Part shown: in pieces, positions 48,861 to 58,120 of the stretch | Position numbering within the stretch: the stretch's first letter is position 1 | Layout of the letters: every line of letters begins with the position of its first letter | Assembly (NCBI GenBank): GCA_030737875.1 | Contig: CM060911.1 | Coordinates: forward strand, 94,136,599 to 94,200,598 | Source: Allium sativum | Taxonomy: Eukaryota; Streptophyta; Magnoliopsida; Asparagales; Amaryllidaceae | Direction: 5' to 3' | Length of the DNA: 64,000 nt | Notes under the pieces: generated by a model | Databases searched by the model: none | Seen by the model: the letters and a program-made list of their open reading frames with translations, nothing else | What the model was told of the DNA's origin: nothing | Program-made: the position numbers and the translations under genes

Positions 48861-48881
48861 GAGAGATCGACCCCGAAGGAG

Positions 48882-49937
48882 TTGCCCAAAGGAATACCTG
48901 AAGACCTGGATCCCAGAAAAGACGAGGAACCAGAGATTAGAAATGCAACTCCTAATGAAGCGACAGTGGAAATTCCCATTGATGAAGCTGATCCAACAAG
49001 AGTTTTGAAGATTGGCTCTCAAATGGATCCACGTCGGGCCAAAGAACTAACAGACTTCTTAAAGGAGAACTTGGACGTGTTTGCCTGGACCCACGCTGAC
49101 ATGTGTGGGATATCGCCATCCATCATAAGTCAAACACTAAATGTAAACCCGAAGCATCCGCCTGTGAAGCAAAAGAGACGTATGCTGGGCCCAGAAAGGT
49201 CGGCTGCTCTCAAAGAAGAAGTGGAGAAGCTGAAACAGAACGGATTTATTCGAGATTCGACATATCCCGATTGGATATCGAATCCCGTCTTAGTAATGAA
49301 GCCGAATGGAAAGTGGCGGACTTGCATTGATTTTTCAGATTTGAACAAAGCTTGCCCAAAAGACAGTTTCCCACTTCCCAGGATTGACCAGCTTGTAGAT
49401 TCGACAGCGGGTCATGAACTTCTCTCTTTCATGGATGCATATTCTGGGTACAACCAAATTCCTATGCACGTGCCAGATCAAGAACATACGAGCTTCATTA
49501 CAAATTTGGGGTTATATTGTTATGTTGTAATGCCATTCGGATTGAAAAACGCCGGAGCCACTTATCAGCGCTTGGTGAACAGAATGTTTTATAATCAAAT
49601 AGGGAAGACTATGGAAGTTTACGTGGATGATATGCTTGTCAAATCGAAACAGTCCTCCAGCCATACGCAAGACTTGGCGGAAATGTTTGGTATCCTACGA
49701 AAGTATCGGATGAAGTTGAATCCTTTGAAATGTTCATTTGGAGTGGCATCGGGAAAATTTCTAGGCTTCATTGTGAGTTCCCGAGGAATTGAAATCAATC
49801 CTAGCCAAATAGCAGCGATTAGAAACATTGAAGAGCCGAGGAGAATTAAAGACGTCCAAAGTCTTGCAGGGAAAGTAGCCGCGTTGAGTATATTTATCTC
49901 CAAAGCCACAGACAAATGCGTCTCGTTTTTTGATTGA
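48882..49937 (+). CDS. pol: Reverse transcriptase of element C
   Basis: Continues the gag-protease frame after the TAA; no ATG is near the start, which supports expression as a fusion. The RT landmarks are WRTCIDFSDLNKACPKDS, FMDAYSGYNQI (catalytic Asp), MPFGLKNAGATYQRLVN and VYVDDMLVKSK (YVDD active site), then CSFGVASGKFLGFIVSSRGI. The last residues (CVSFFD) run into a TGA because of a 1-base deletion near 49935; RNase H continues in another frame. The AGATYQRLVNRMF and YVDDMLVKS variants are typical of the Tat lineage. Confidence 0.9.
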   Translation: MPKGIPEDLDPRKDEEPEIRNATPNEATVEIPIDEADPTRVLKIGSQMDPRRAKELTDFLKENLDVFAWTHADMCGISPSIISQTLNVNPKHPPVKQKRRMLGPERSAALKEEVEKLKQNGFIRDSTYPDWISNPVLVMKPNGKWRTCIDFSDLNKACPKDSFPLPRIDQLVDSTAGHELLSFMDAYSGYNQIPMHVPDQEHTSFITNLGLYCYVVMPFGLKNAGATYQRLVNRMFYNQIGKTMEVYVDDMLVKSKQSSSHTQDLAEMFGILRKYRMKLNPLKCSFGVASGKFLGFIVSSRGIEINPSQIAAIRNIEEPRRIKDVQSLAGKVAALSIFISKATDKCVSFFD

Positions 49938-50410
49938 TTAAAAGGGGAAAGAAGAACTTCGAGTGGACTCCGGACTGTGTTGAGGCCTTTCGAAATTTAT
50001 TGGAAATACTAGAAAACCCACCGATTTTGTCAAAGCCAGTGGATCACGAAGAATTGTTTGTTTACTTGGCAGTCTCGGCTCACGCCGTTAGCACAGCCTT
50101 GGTTCGAGAAGAAGACAAAGTGCAAAGGCCAGTATATTATGTAAGCAAGAAATTAGCAGCGGCAGAGCGCAACTACACAAAGATTGAGAAGCTCGCTTAC
50201 AGCCTCCTAATCGCATCCCGAAAACTTCGTCACTATTTCCAAGCTCATCCAATAACCATATACACTGACCAGCCCCTGAGGCAGGTGTTGCAGAGACCCG
50301 AAGCATCGGGAAGTTTGATCAAATGGAATATAGAATTAAGTCAGTTTGATTTAAATTTTCAACCACGAAGGTTGATCAGGGGGCAAGCTCTGGCAGACTT
50401 TATAGCATAG
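49934..50410 (+). pseudogene. RNase H of element C
   Basis: Reads NFEWTPDCVEAFRNL, VYLAVSAHAVSTALVRE, RPVYYVSKKLAAAERNY, KLAYSLLIASRKLRHYF and ITIYTDQPLRQVLQ, the gypsy RNase H that removes RNA from the RNA:DNA hybrid. In Tat elements this first domain is degenerate and a second RNase H follows. The real start is the frameshift junction, not a start codon. It ends at a TAG (50408) in ADFIA; the next segment continues in frame, so this is a nonsense mutation. Confidence 0.85.
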
Positions 50411-51643
50411 TTCACCATCCCAGAGGAGGAAGTAATCGATCACAGAGTGGTTAAGTCCGAGGATGAGTTAAAGATAGATCCATGGATGCTATACACAGAT
50501 GGAGCCAAGAACGACCGAAGGTCCGGAGCTGGAATCGTCTTAGTCACTCCTGAAGGACGGTCGTTATATTACGCTCTACGATTAGAATTTTCGGCGACTA
50601 ACAATGACTCTGAATACGAAGCCTTGATTGCCGGGCTGAAGCTTGCTAAAGACCTCAGAATAAAAATGTTGGACATATTCTGTGACTCTAAAATCGTTGT
50701 TTGCCAAGTGCGAGAGGAATTGGTGGCTCGGGGACCTCGGCTTATCGCCTACCTCGGGAAAGTGAGAGAGCTATTGAGCAACTTGGAGCGGTACAATATA
50801 ACACATATCCCAAGAGCCGAAAACCAGAAGGCGGACAGGCTGGCAAAGCTAGCTAGTTCCGACAATCCAGAAGAGACTGAAATAATTCCAATTGAAACGT
50901 TGGAATCGCCAAGCTTTGAGTCGATGGAAATTGAGTTCGCTTTCGAAGCGGAACCGAAGAAGGAGTCTTGGATGACCCCAATTAATAACTTCCTTAAGAA
51001 TGGGACACTCCCATCAAAGAAGAGTGAGAAAAGGGCTATAGTTCGCAAGGCTACCAGATATGTCATACAAGATGATATTCTTTATAGGCAAGGATTTTCT
51101 ATGCCCCTGTTACGATGTATAGCACACGACGACATCAAACGTGTACTGAGAGAAGTGCACGAAGGTGAGTGTGGGGATCATACAGGAGGTCAGACTTTAG
51201 CGAAAAAGATATTGCGATATGGATACTTCTGGCCCACAATTAATAAAGATGCAGCTGATTATTCACGACGCTGCGATAAGTGCCAGATATTCGCCAAAAT
51301 CCCCAGAGCACCGTCGACCCAACTCAAATCAATGGTGAGTCCTTGGCCATTTGCCACGTGGGGAATTGATATCATTGGAGTTCTACCGATTGCTAAAGGA
51401 GGAGCGAAATATGCAATAGTCGCTGTGGACTATTTTACGAAGTGGGTGGAAGCTGAGCCCTTGACCAAAATCACGGCAAGAAAGGTGATAAGTTTCATGG
51501 TTAGAAATATTATATGCCGATTCGGGATCCCAAGGACCATTATAACTGACAACGGAACCCAGTTTGATGATATTGAATTCAGAAATTTCTGCCAGAAGTA
51601 TAAGATCGACAAGCGATACACTGCGGTTTCTTATCCGCAGTAG
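50411..51643 (+). pseudogene. Second RNase H and integrase core of element C
   Basis: Open frame after the TAG. The second RNase H reads WMLYTDGAKNDRRSGAGIVL (first Asp), NDSEYEALIAGLKLA (catalytic Glu), IFCDSKIVVCQV and HIPRAENQKADRLAKLA: an archaeal-type RNase H specific to the Tat lineage. Integrase follows: HEGECGDHTGG and CDKCQ (HHCC zinc finger), WGIDIIGVLP (Asp) and ITDNGTQFDD (Asp). It stops at TAG 51641, four codons before the catalytic Glu in NGKVEAINK. A truncated product would lack that Glu and be inactive. Confidence 0.88.
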
Positions 51644-52189
51644 AACGGGAAAGTTGAGGCAATAAACAAAATAATAAAATCCATCCTCAAGAAACGGTTA
51701 GAGCGCGCAAAGGCAAAATGGGTTGGCGAATTTCCCCTAGCTTTGTGGGCATATCGGACAACATTTAAGACGGCTACTGGTCATACCCCTTTCTCTCTCT
51801 CTTTTGGCTCAGAAGCAGTTTTTCCAGTTGAGCTTGAAGTCCCTTCCCACCGGGTGACATATTATGACCCGATGACGAATCGGGCACTCTTACTCGAGTC
51901 TCTTAATGAAATCGAAGAAAAAAGGAACGAAGCAGATTTGCGTGCGGCAAGACATCGACGTCAGATGGCACGCTATTACGACAAAAATGTTCGCCTTAGG
52001 ACTTTTGAACCAGGAGATTTGGTGCTAAAGAGAGTCTTTCCATCCCTTCCTCACCTCAGTCCAAAGTGGGAAGGACCCTTTGTCATCCAACGGAAACTTG
52101 AAAAAGGAACCTTCAAGTTAACGACCGTAGATGGCGAAGAAGTCCTTAGGGCATGGAATGCCCAACACTTGATGCGATATTTGGATTAG
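51644..52189 (+). pseudogene. Integrase C-terminal part of element C
   Basis: Same frame as the preceding segment. It begins NGKVEAINKIIKSILKKRLE (catalytic Glu), then WVGEFPLALWAYRTTFKTA, TPFSLSFGSEAVFPVE, FEPGDLVLKRVFPSL and LSPKWEGPFVIQRKL, ending NAQHLMRYLD. This is the complete C-terminus; no chromodomain is present, as expected for Tat elements. An internal ATG-led frame starts at 51743 but is not a natural start. Confidence 0.87.
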
Positions 52190-52400
52190 AAATGTTGTAC
52201 TCTTTGTTATGTTTCTTATGAACTCTGTAATAAGGCACGACTTGCCTCAGGAAAATCTGATGATATGAATAAAGGACTATAAAGTGGATGTAGGCTACGA
52301 CTTAGCCGAACCACTATAAAAATATCGTGTGTTATTTACTTTTATGCATTATATATATATACATTCATCGACTATTCTGATGTGATTATGGAATATAAGA
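52190..52400 (+). promoter_or_regulatory. Post-pol region with a transcript-end-like module
   Basis: At 52283-52340 the sequence AGTGGATGTAGGC, GCCGAACCACTATAAAA, CGTGTGTTATTTACTTTT repeats, with changes, the LTR segment at about 45850-45905. In the LTR this lies in the R/U5 part. A second copy right after pol suggests a separate 3' end for sense transcripts; inference. Confidence 0.4.
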
Positions 52401-52479
52401 TGATTCAAAACCTGAAAGGTTGAAGATAGTTTAAACGTAAGAAAAAGGACAACGACAATTTGTGCGACAAGACATAAAA

Positions 52480-52760
52480 GAATGAGAAAACGACATTCTT
52501 AACTCTAACTCTCCAGAGAGAGAGAGTATAAAAGTATCTCCGACTGAGCGCTGAGAAAGAGATCCTTCCCCGCTGAAGGATCGGGGAGTGAATAGATTGC
52601 TGAGCTCGAACTCTAACTCTCCAGAGAGAGAGAGTATAAAAGGACGGGAAGACGACGTCCTTTGAGGCATGAAGGTGCACCCAGACAAGAGACCTCCTCA
52701 GTAAGAACTCTAACCTGAGTATAAGACAGGAGAGTATAAAAGAAATGCCAGAAAAAACGA
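52480..52760. repeat. Minisatellite between pol and the antisense genes
   Basis: AACTCTAACTCTCCAGAGAG followed by AGAGAGTATAAAAG occurs at about 52499 and 52607, with a decayed third copy near 52705. Each unit has the palindrome CTCTCCAGAGAG and a TATAAAAG. Tandem repeats in this position are common in Tat elements. Confidence 0.75.
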
Positions 52761-53092
52761 CAGGCATTAACGACGCAGAAAATGTAATCCCGTCAGAAAA
52801 TTGGGAGCATTCAGATTACTTGATTAAGCCTTAAATTATTTTTTGAGATTGACTGGGGGCATATATGTATACACATATCTCCTCCCTCCGTAACTTCATT
52901 TCATAACTATAGTAAGACATGCATTTTTACATAAGTGCAGAACTACTGACAAACAGACATTGCAGAAAATGAATTATTTTTATTTACGAATGAATGAATT
53001 TGTACAGGAAAATAGCTAAAAAAGGTGCAAGAGCCACTCTTATAGCAGCAATTGTTGGTTCACTAAATGCTAAAACGACACAAGACAACCCA

Positions 53093-54055
53093 CTATTTAG
53101 ACTTCGAGTGAGGCTTGGACTTTTTGGCGGCTTTCTCCGCATCCTTCGCCTCTTTCCCGGCTTCAGTCAAGATGCGCTTTGATTTTTTCTTTCCTGAAGA
53201 TGCGGTGCTGGAACCGGTTGACTTCTTCCCGGAGGGCGGAGTGCTGGAATCAAGAGAAGATTTTTTAGCGAGTTCCTCTGTAATAGATCTAGTTGAGAGC
53301 TTAACAACTAACCTTGATCCCGCATCCACAACTGCGAGAGGCTTGAGGGCTTCAGGGTCTAAGCCTTCAGCTTTTAACTGCAAGCGTTTAGCTTGATCAG
53401 CTTTCATTGCATCCAAAGTAACATCATCTGCACTTTTCGACTCCCCGACTATTGCCACCTCTGGATCTTCCTCATGTCCTCCGTCACCGCCATCATCCTT
53501 TAAGGCTGCTATCATTTCTTCATCCTGGGGAGTGTCAGCCTTAGTCGGCTCACTTCCTTCTCCCAAGTCTATAAGAGCAGCCTTGTCCTTCCCTCCTTTT
53601 GCCTTTTTCGTAGGCTCTGCCCCAGAGGCGGCTCCCTGAGTCACATCTGTCTTTCCGAATGGCTCAATACCTACAGAGTGAGAAGCAACGGTTATCAACT
53701 CAGGAGAAAATAGTGGGTTTTTCATCGATTTCTCAATCACGTGGCGAAAGGTAGAAATAGCCTTGATGAATTGAGGAGTAAAGGTAGGGATACCTTCCGA
53801 AGACTTCTCGGCAGGAGTAACTACTGTCTCTGATGCCGTTTCGGGAATAGGGGATAGCAGAGTTGTTCGAGGGATTCCCGGGTTTTCAGGTTCATACCCC
53901 TCCACTTCAGAAGTTGCGGGGGCAGTAGAAGAGGAACCAGCCTCGGGAATGTTCTTCTGTTTAGTCCTCCGTCTTTCTTCTTCCATAGCATCAGCAATGA
54001 GGCGGCCCCCTTCAGCTAGGCGTTCTGGCTCATCATCCCTCAAGTATTTCTCCAT
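53093..54055 (-). CDS. Antisense gene product, C-terminal half
   Basis: 320 residues on the minus strand, in the same frame as the upstream coiled-coil segment and separated only by a TAG at 54115-54113. Acidic and low complexity (EDPEVAIVGESKSADDV), with a basic Lys/Ser-rich C-terminus (SGKKKSKRI, AEKAAKKSKPHSKSK) that could be a nuclear-localisation signal. No known enzyme motif. The ATG at 54055 may be internal to a longer protein. Function unknown. Confidence 0.6.
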   Translation of the reverse strand: MEKYLRDDEPERLAEGGRLIADAMEEERRRTKQKNIPEAGSSSTAPATSEVEGYEPENPGIPRTTLLSPIPETASETVVTPAEKSSEGIPTFTPQFIKAISTFRHVIEKSMKNPLFSPELITVASHSVGIEPFGKTDVTQGAASGAEPTKKAKGGKDKAALIDLGEGSEPTKADTPQDEEMIAALKDDGGDGGHEEDPEVAIVGESKSADDVTLDAMKADQAKRLQLKAEGLDPEALKPLAVVDAGSRLVVKLSTRSITEELAKKSSLDSSTPPSGKKSTGSSTASSGKKKSKRILTEAGKEAKDAEKAAKKSKPHSKSK

Positions 54056-54112
54056 TAGCTTGTCCTCATCGATGGAATCGACCTTGAGCTCCTCTTTTTC
54101 CCACTCAACGAT

Positions 54113-55327
54113 CTAACTCCATACTTGACCTAGAGTGGATGGATAATCCTTGATCCAAGAAATGTTTCGGCGATGGATGATATGTGCGAAGAATTCAATC
54201 ATTAATTCGCCAAAACCCTGAATCTCTGCCTCCGCCTCTGACAATTGTCTACGGGCATCCTCCGCAGATTTGATAGCACACTCAACGTTGCACTCCGCCA
54301 GGGCAGCTCTGTTCTCCGCCTCCAGTAGCTTTGAAGCCAAGTCAGCATTCTTCTTTTCTAGCTCAGCATTCCTCTTTGCTAACTCGGCATTTTTCCGTTC
54401 AAGGTCAGTGTAAGCAAGGCGCGTCTTAGAGGCTTCTGACTTAGCATCATCAACTTGCTTTTTTAACTCAGAACGCTCTTGAGTGTGAGATTCGAGCAAA
54501 TCATGATAACGTTTTTGCATATCTTCAAATTGTTGTTTGAAGTTAGAAGCGTCCCTTTGAGCAACAGCTAGCTGAGCCTGTGTGTCCTCCAAATCTTTTC
54601 CTAGATCCTTTAAGACCTTTGCATCTTCTTCCGCTGTTTTTTGCATTGAATCAGCATTCGTGATTAGAGTACGGATGATTCTGGAAAGGTTGCGTGAATA
54701 TTTGAACATTTCAGAATATTGTTTTTCAACCGCATCTATCTTTGCTTTGGCCTCATCTGCCCACTTGGAAGAAACAGGTTCGAGGGCAGGTAAAAAAGTC
54801 AGAGTCTCCAAGTAATGTTCTGGAAATTGCTCCTCCAAATACGCCCGCTTGATTGCAGTTTCCGCATCTAGCGGTGGAGGGACGGCGATCGTCAATTCAG
54901 TGTCCCTGTGTGTGGAGGATTCAATAGTTTCTTTATCTGTTCTAGGCCGTTTAGTAGCAGGGACTTTGCGTTTACTTCGCAACTCAGTATCTTTTGGCGG
55001 GCTTCTCTCCCTGCTACGCTTTTCTTGGGAAGAGGTGGAGTCTTTTGATTGTGGCCTGTCCTCTTCCCTACGACTTTGATAACCTCTATATTTCTCTTGG
55101 TCCGACCGAACGGGAGAGCGAGAACGTGAGGTTCGAGGGCGATAGGGTTCATAAGGCCTTCTCTCCTCCCTACCGCGATCGTCGCGGCGATCATACTCAA
55201 TATCCTGAGGTGGATTAAACATGATGCGGCGGAGCTTCCTGATATCATAGTAGGATCGGGACATCGTGCCTGCACAATAAAACAAATGAAATTCAGAATC
55301 AATAGTTTCGCAGAGAGAGAGGTGCAA
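54113..55327 (-). CDS. Antisense coiled-coil protein of element C
   Basis: The credible start is the ATG at 55264 (MSRSYYDIRKLRR), just after a TTGTGCAG acceptor at 55270; upstream residues of the open frame are probably intron. An Arg/Ser-rich N-terminus (RTSRSRSPVRSD, RSRERSPP) is followed by a long heptad-rich coiled coil from about residue 190 to 350 (ELKKQVDDAKSEASK, NAELAKRNAELEKKNADLAS). It resembles antisense-gene products of Tat elements in general layout. It ends at a TAG; the frame then continues to 53093. Role unknown. Confidence 0.65.
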   Translation of the reverse strand: MHLSLCETIDSEFHLFYCAGTMSRSYYDIRKLRRIMFNPPQDIEYDRRDDRGREERRPYEPYRPRTSRSRSPVRSDQEKYRGYQSRREEDRPQSKDSTSSQEKRSRERSPPKDTELRSKRKVPATKRPRTDKETIESSTHRDTELTIAVPPPLDAETAIKRAYLEEQFPEHYLETLTFLPALEPVSSKWADEAKAKIDAVEKQYSEMFKYSRNLSRIIRTLITNADSMQKTAEEDAKVLKDLGKDLEDTQAQLAVAQRDASNFKQQFEDMQKRYHDLLESHTQERSELKKQVDDAKSEASKTRLAYTDLERKNAELAKRNAELEKKNADLASKLLEAENRAALAECNVECAIKSAEDARRQLSEAEAEIQGFGELMIEFFAHIIHRRNISWIKDYPSTLGQVWS

Positions 55328-55399
55328 TGAATGCTAATGCTATTGTATAAAGTGTGTCCTAAGTGGTGTGTTTCCCCCCCAACCAACCCGAGTCCGAAG

Positions 55400-55972
55400 C
55401 TAGACTAGTACGGCAAGCTCTTTGGCCTTAGCAGGAGTGGTCTCTTCAGAAGAGGTGAAGACTAAAGGATCCTTCCTAAAATCCTCTGAAGTGTATATAG
55501 TATCAGGTAAGGGGAGATCCCCCAAACCCTGAAATAATGGGTCATCAGTACTAGGGACATCTCCCTCGGAAGCATCAAGTGGAGACTCTTTGGAGGACGT
55601 TGACTTTTCCGGAGAAGTAGCCTCCTCAGGGGCTGTATACCCTTCACGATGCTTTTCGGCCAAGTTAGCCAATTCGTCATCTTGAGTAGAAGATGGAGAA
55701 GGTGAAGTTTGAAGAGGCACTACAGGAGCTCCCGAACCTTCTCCTGTCTCTGGGACTACATCCACTGGAGGAATATATACGTATGGAGCCGTCCCATGAC
55801 CGATACTACGAAAAACGGATAACAGCTCCTGAAAATGAAGATATTCGTCCTTAAGGACTTCATCAATAGTCAGGAATTTCTGGTCGCCATTAAGAAGCTG
55901 GTGCATCCGGTCAAAGAACACCTGATCTGATATTTGTTTTGGGTTGTCGACTGCAAGCAAAAAGAAAAACAA
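55400..55972 (-). CDS. Antisense gene exon 2
   Basis: Exon starts at 55950 after TTGCTTGCAG. Joined to exon 1 it keeps the frame. Reads QISDQVFFDRMHQLLNGDQK and HFQELLSVFRSIGHG, then a Ser/Pro/Glu-rich low-complexity tail (SPEKSTSSKESPLDASEG) to a TAG at 55400. No donor near its end joins in frame to the coiled-coil segment, so the first antisense protein may end here. Confidence 0.65.
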   Translation of the reverse strand: MFFFLLAVDNPKQISDQVFFDRMHQLLNGDQKFLTIDEVLKDEYLHFQELLSVFRSIGHGTAPYVYIPPVDVVPETGEGSGAPVVPLQTSPSPSSTQDDELANLAEKHREGYTAPEEATSPEKSTSSKESPLDASEGDVPSTDDPLFQGLGDLPLPDTIYTSEDFRKDPLVFTSSEETTPAKAKELAVLV

Positions 55973-56007
55973 GTTAAGGCGATGACTCGAGTATATAGAG
56001 CCCAGAT

Positions 56008-56913
56008 TTAGAAAATCAGTGCTTTACTTGATTTCGTCCACCTCCTGGCACACCCAGGTTGTCGCTTCACATAAAACCATTCCAGTCTGGAATCTCCAGC
56101 TTTACTACTGAATGGTGCTGAAATTATCTTCCTCTTAGGAACAGACTCAAAATAGCAGAAAGAAGGAGTCTCTCGAGTCCGATGCTTGAAGTTATAGAAG
56201 AAATGAACGTCATCGAAAGTGAGCTCTATGCCTAAGATCTCACGGTATGCTATATATAAAGTGTGTAGGTAAGCATAAGAATTGGGATGCAGCTGCATGG
56301 GGGCAATCCGCATTTGTCTTAGAAAATCTACGATGAAGGGAGAAAATGGAGGGATAGCACCGACCATGCACATCAACCGAGTGATCGCCATATATCCTTC
56401 TGGAGGGTTGTGGGGACGGTCAGATCTCGAAGGCACTAGAGTGTCCTTTTTCATTATCCCGTACTTTAAACAAATTCGGATAAGTCGGTCGTTGTCGATT
56501 GTTGATTCAACAGAATCTGGGGGTGATTCCAATCTGACAGCCGATTCAAATTCATCAGGAGCCCGGTCGTCACCAATCCCTCCTTCCTCTTCATAGCCTA
56601 GAGAAGCTTCATCCTCCGAAAACACATTATTACTTTCACGATTTCCAACCTCGTAATCTGAACCATCATCATTCCATTCTGGATCCGAAGGGGAAGATAT
56701 GTCCTCGAGAGTGACTTTGTTGGATGTCTCCAGGGCCTCTTTTTTCTCAGCTAATCTAGAAGAGCGTCTGGGTCTCATGGTCATAAAACTATTGAAGAAG
56801 CAATAGCACAAATTAGAGTAAATTAGCCCGTATCCCCCCGTGCATGTGTGCAAACTAAAGTGAAAACAGTGTATGCGGAAAGTGTAAAGTAAATGTCTAA
56901 AAATGCGATGCAA
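56008..56913 (-). CDS. Antisense gene exon 1, putative gypsy-type transposon domain
   Basis: A good acceptor (CTTCTTCAATAG) lies at 56789, so the likely start is the ATG at 56784 (MTMRPRRSSRLAEKKEALE). It reads an acidic stretch, then RLIRICLKYGIMKKDT, GAIPPFSPFIVDFLRQMRIA, LHPNSYAYLHTLYIAYREIL and FYNFKHRTRETPSFCYFESV. This pattern is that of the 'putative gypsy type transposon' domain (Pfam PF04195-like) found in antisense genes of Tat elements such as Grande and Retand. A donor AATCAA|GTAAAG ends the exon at 56028. Function unknown; not needed for the known retrotransposon cycle. Confidence 0.72.
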   Translation of the reverse strand: MHRIFRHLLYTFRIHCFHFSLHTCTGGYGLIYSNLCYCFFNSFMTMRPRRSSRLAEKKEALETSNKVTLEDISSPSDPEWNDDGSDYEVGNRESNNVFSEDEASLGYEEEGGIGDDRAPDEFESAVRLESPPDSVESTIDNDRLIRICLKYGIMKKDTLVPSRSDRPHNPPEGYMAITRLMCMVGAIPPFSPFIVDFLRQMRIAPMQLHPNSYAYLHTLYIAYREILGIELTFDDVHFFYNFKHRTRETPSFCYFESVPKRKIISAPFSSKAGDSRLEWFYVKRQPGCARRWTKSSKALIF

Positions 56914-58108
56914 TATTTTGGCAAAGTATGAAGGATTGAAGTAGATCCTGATGTCCAGTTACGTTCGCAGGGCACTATCCTAACTGTCCATTAAGTTGAA
57001 GATTATGCCGATTGGGCCAGTTAAACAAGTTTTTATGTATTAAGATGGACTGCTCTTCGGGTCGGTTCGGGCGCGTTCCTTGGGATCGGATCGGGGATGC
57101 GGCCTTGATTGGGCTCGGATAAACCTTGAAACTCAGAAATCAAAATCGGATCGGCTCGGAGGTAGAGTTCCCTAACGGTTCAGATCGGATCACGTAGTTA
57201 TACTTCTCCTCCTTCATCTTACGGTCCGATCCTATCCGGTTAGGTAAGCTCCCTTTCCCCCTTCTTTAACTGCTTGCTCCGACCCGATCCGATCTCCTGG
57301 ATTTCTTTTCTCTTTCCCTTTCTCTACTTGTCCCGACCCGATCCGACTTCCTGAACCTCTTTGCTTTTCCCTCTTATCCATCTTCTATACTCCAACCCGA
57401 ACCGATCCCCTCAATCCTCTTCTTCTTCTTCCCCTTCCTCAACCACAGTCAAATCCACATCCCTCTCCAAAGCTCCAGTTAACGACGAGTGCACGCTTCA
57501 TTTAATCTCTCAGCACCTCGAGACGGTGGTAGAACCACCCACGACGACGGCAGGGGAGGAGGGAGACACGATGTCGAAGCGACAGAGGAGTCATGTTCAA
57601 ATCATTAAAAATTAACCGCAAATTTCCATTGAAGCCTATTGTTATAGAATTAATCGACGGATTCAAACCTACCAGAGTATGTAGCTTGAAAATTTGCACG
57701 AAAAAAGTAAAAAGTTCTTATTTCTTTTTCCCTGAGTTCCGAAGCAAAAGCAGTAAACAATAAAAGGAAATGAGAGAAGGAAGAAGACTTGGTTTATATA
57801 TAGAAGTAGAGTGTCTATTCGTCTCCCCATTCGGATCGGACCGACAGCCCAGTAGTAGAGCCCCCGTTCGGATCGGATAGACAGTCCAGAAGCAAAGCTT
57901 GGCCCAATAGTCCAATGAAAAATAGAAAGAAGAAGGGGTCTGTTCGGATCGGAATCCGAACGAACCGAATTCTTTAGCTCAGCAACGAATTAAATTGAAA
58001 TTTGAAGAAGAAGATGAAAATACAAGGAAAATCAAAAGGAAAATTACCTCGAAGAATGTTGTGCAATGATAGTCAAAGCATGCTCCGTCTCCAACAGAAG
58101 CATCCTTT
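56914..58108 (-). promoter_or_regulatory. 5' region of the antisense genes
   Basis: On the minus strand CTATATATAAACC (57802-57790) is a TATA-like box. About 120 bp downstream is a donor ATACTCTG|GTAGGT (exon end 57673), which could pair with the acceptor at 56789 to make a 5'-UTR intron of about 880 bp. The stretch is rich in CGGATCGG and CCGATCC motifs (57060-57310 and 57825-57965), as in the LTRs. The plus-strand 84-residue frame at 57361-57615 lacks support. Confidence 0.4.
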
Positions 58109-58120
58109 GATGGGGCAAAA
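58109..58120 (+). other. Polypurine-like tract of element C
   Basis: TGATGGGGCAAAA directly before the 3' LTR start TGTTAGCCC. Short, but in the right place. Confidence 0.6.

Noticed and set aside
50408..50410. TAG as a second programmed stop in pol of C
   Set aside because: The following bases (TTCACC) do not match a known readthrough context and the stop is inside the RNase H end; nonsense mutation is simpler.
55400..55418. Splicing of antisense exon 2 directly into the coiled-coil frame
   Set aside because: GT sites near 55418 and 55412 put the acceptor at 55269 out of frame; a separate start at 55264 fits better.
57361..57615. 84-residue plus-strand Ser-rich frame before the 3' LTR of C
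   Set aside because: Lies opposite the probable antisense 5' intron; no domain or start evidence.
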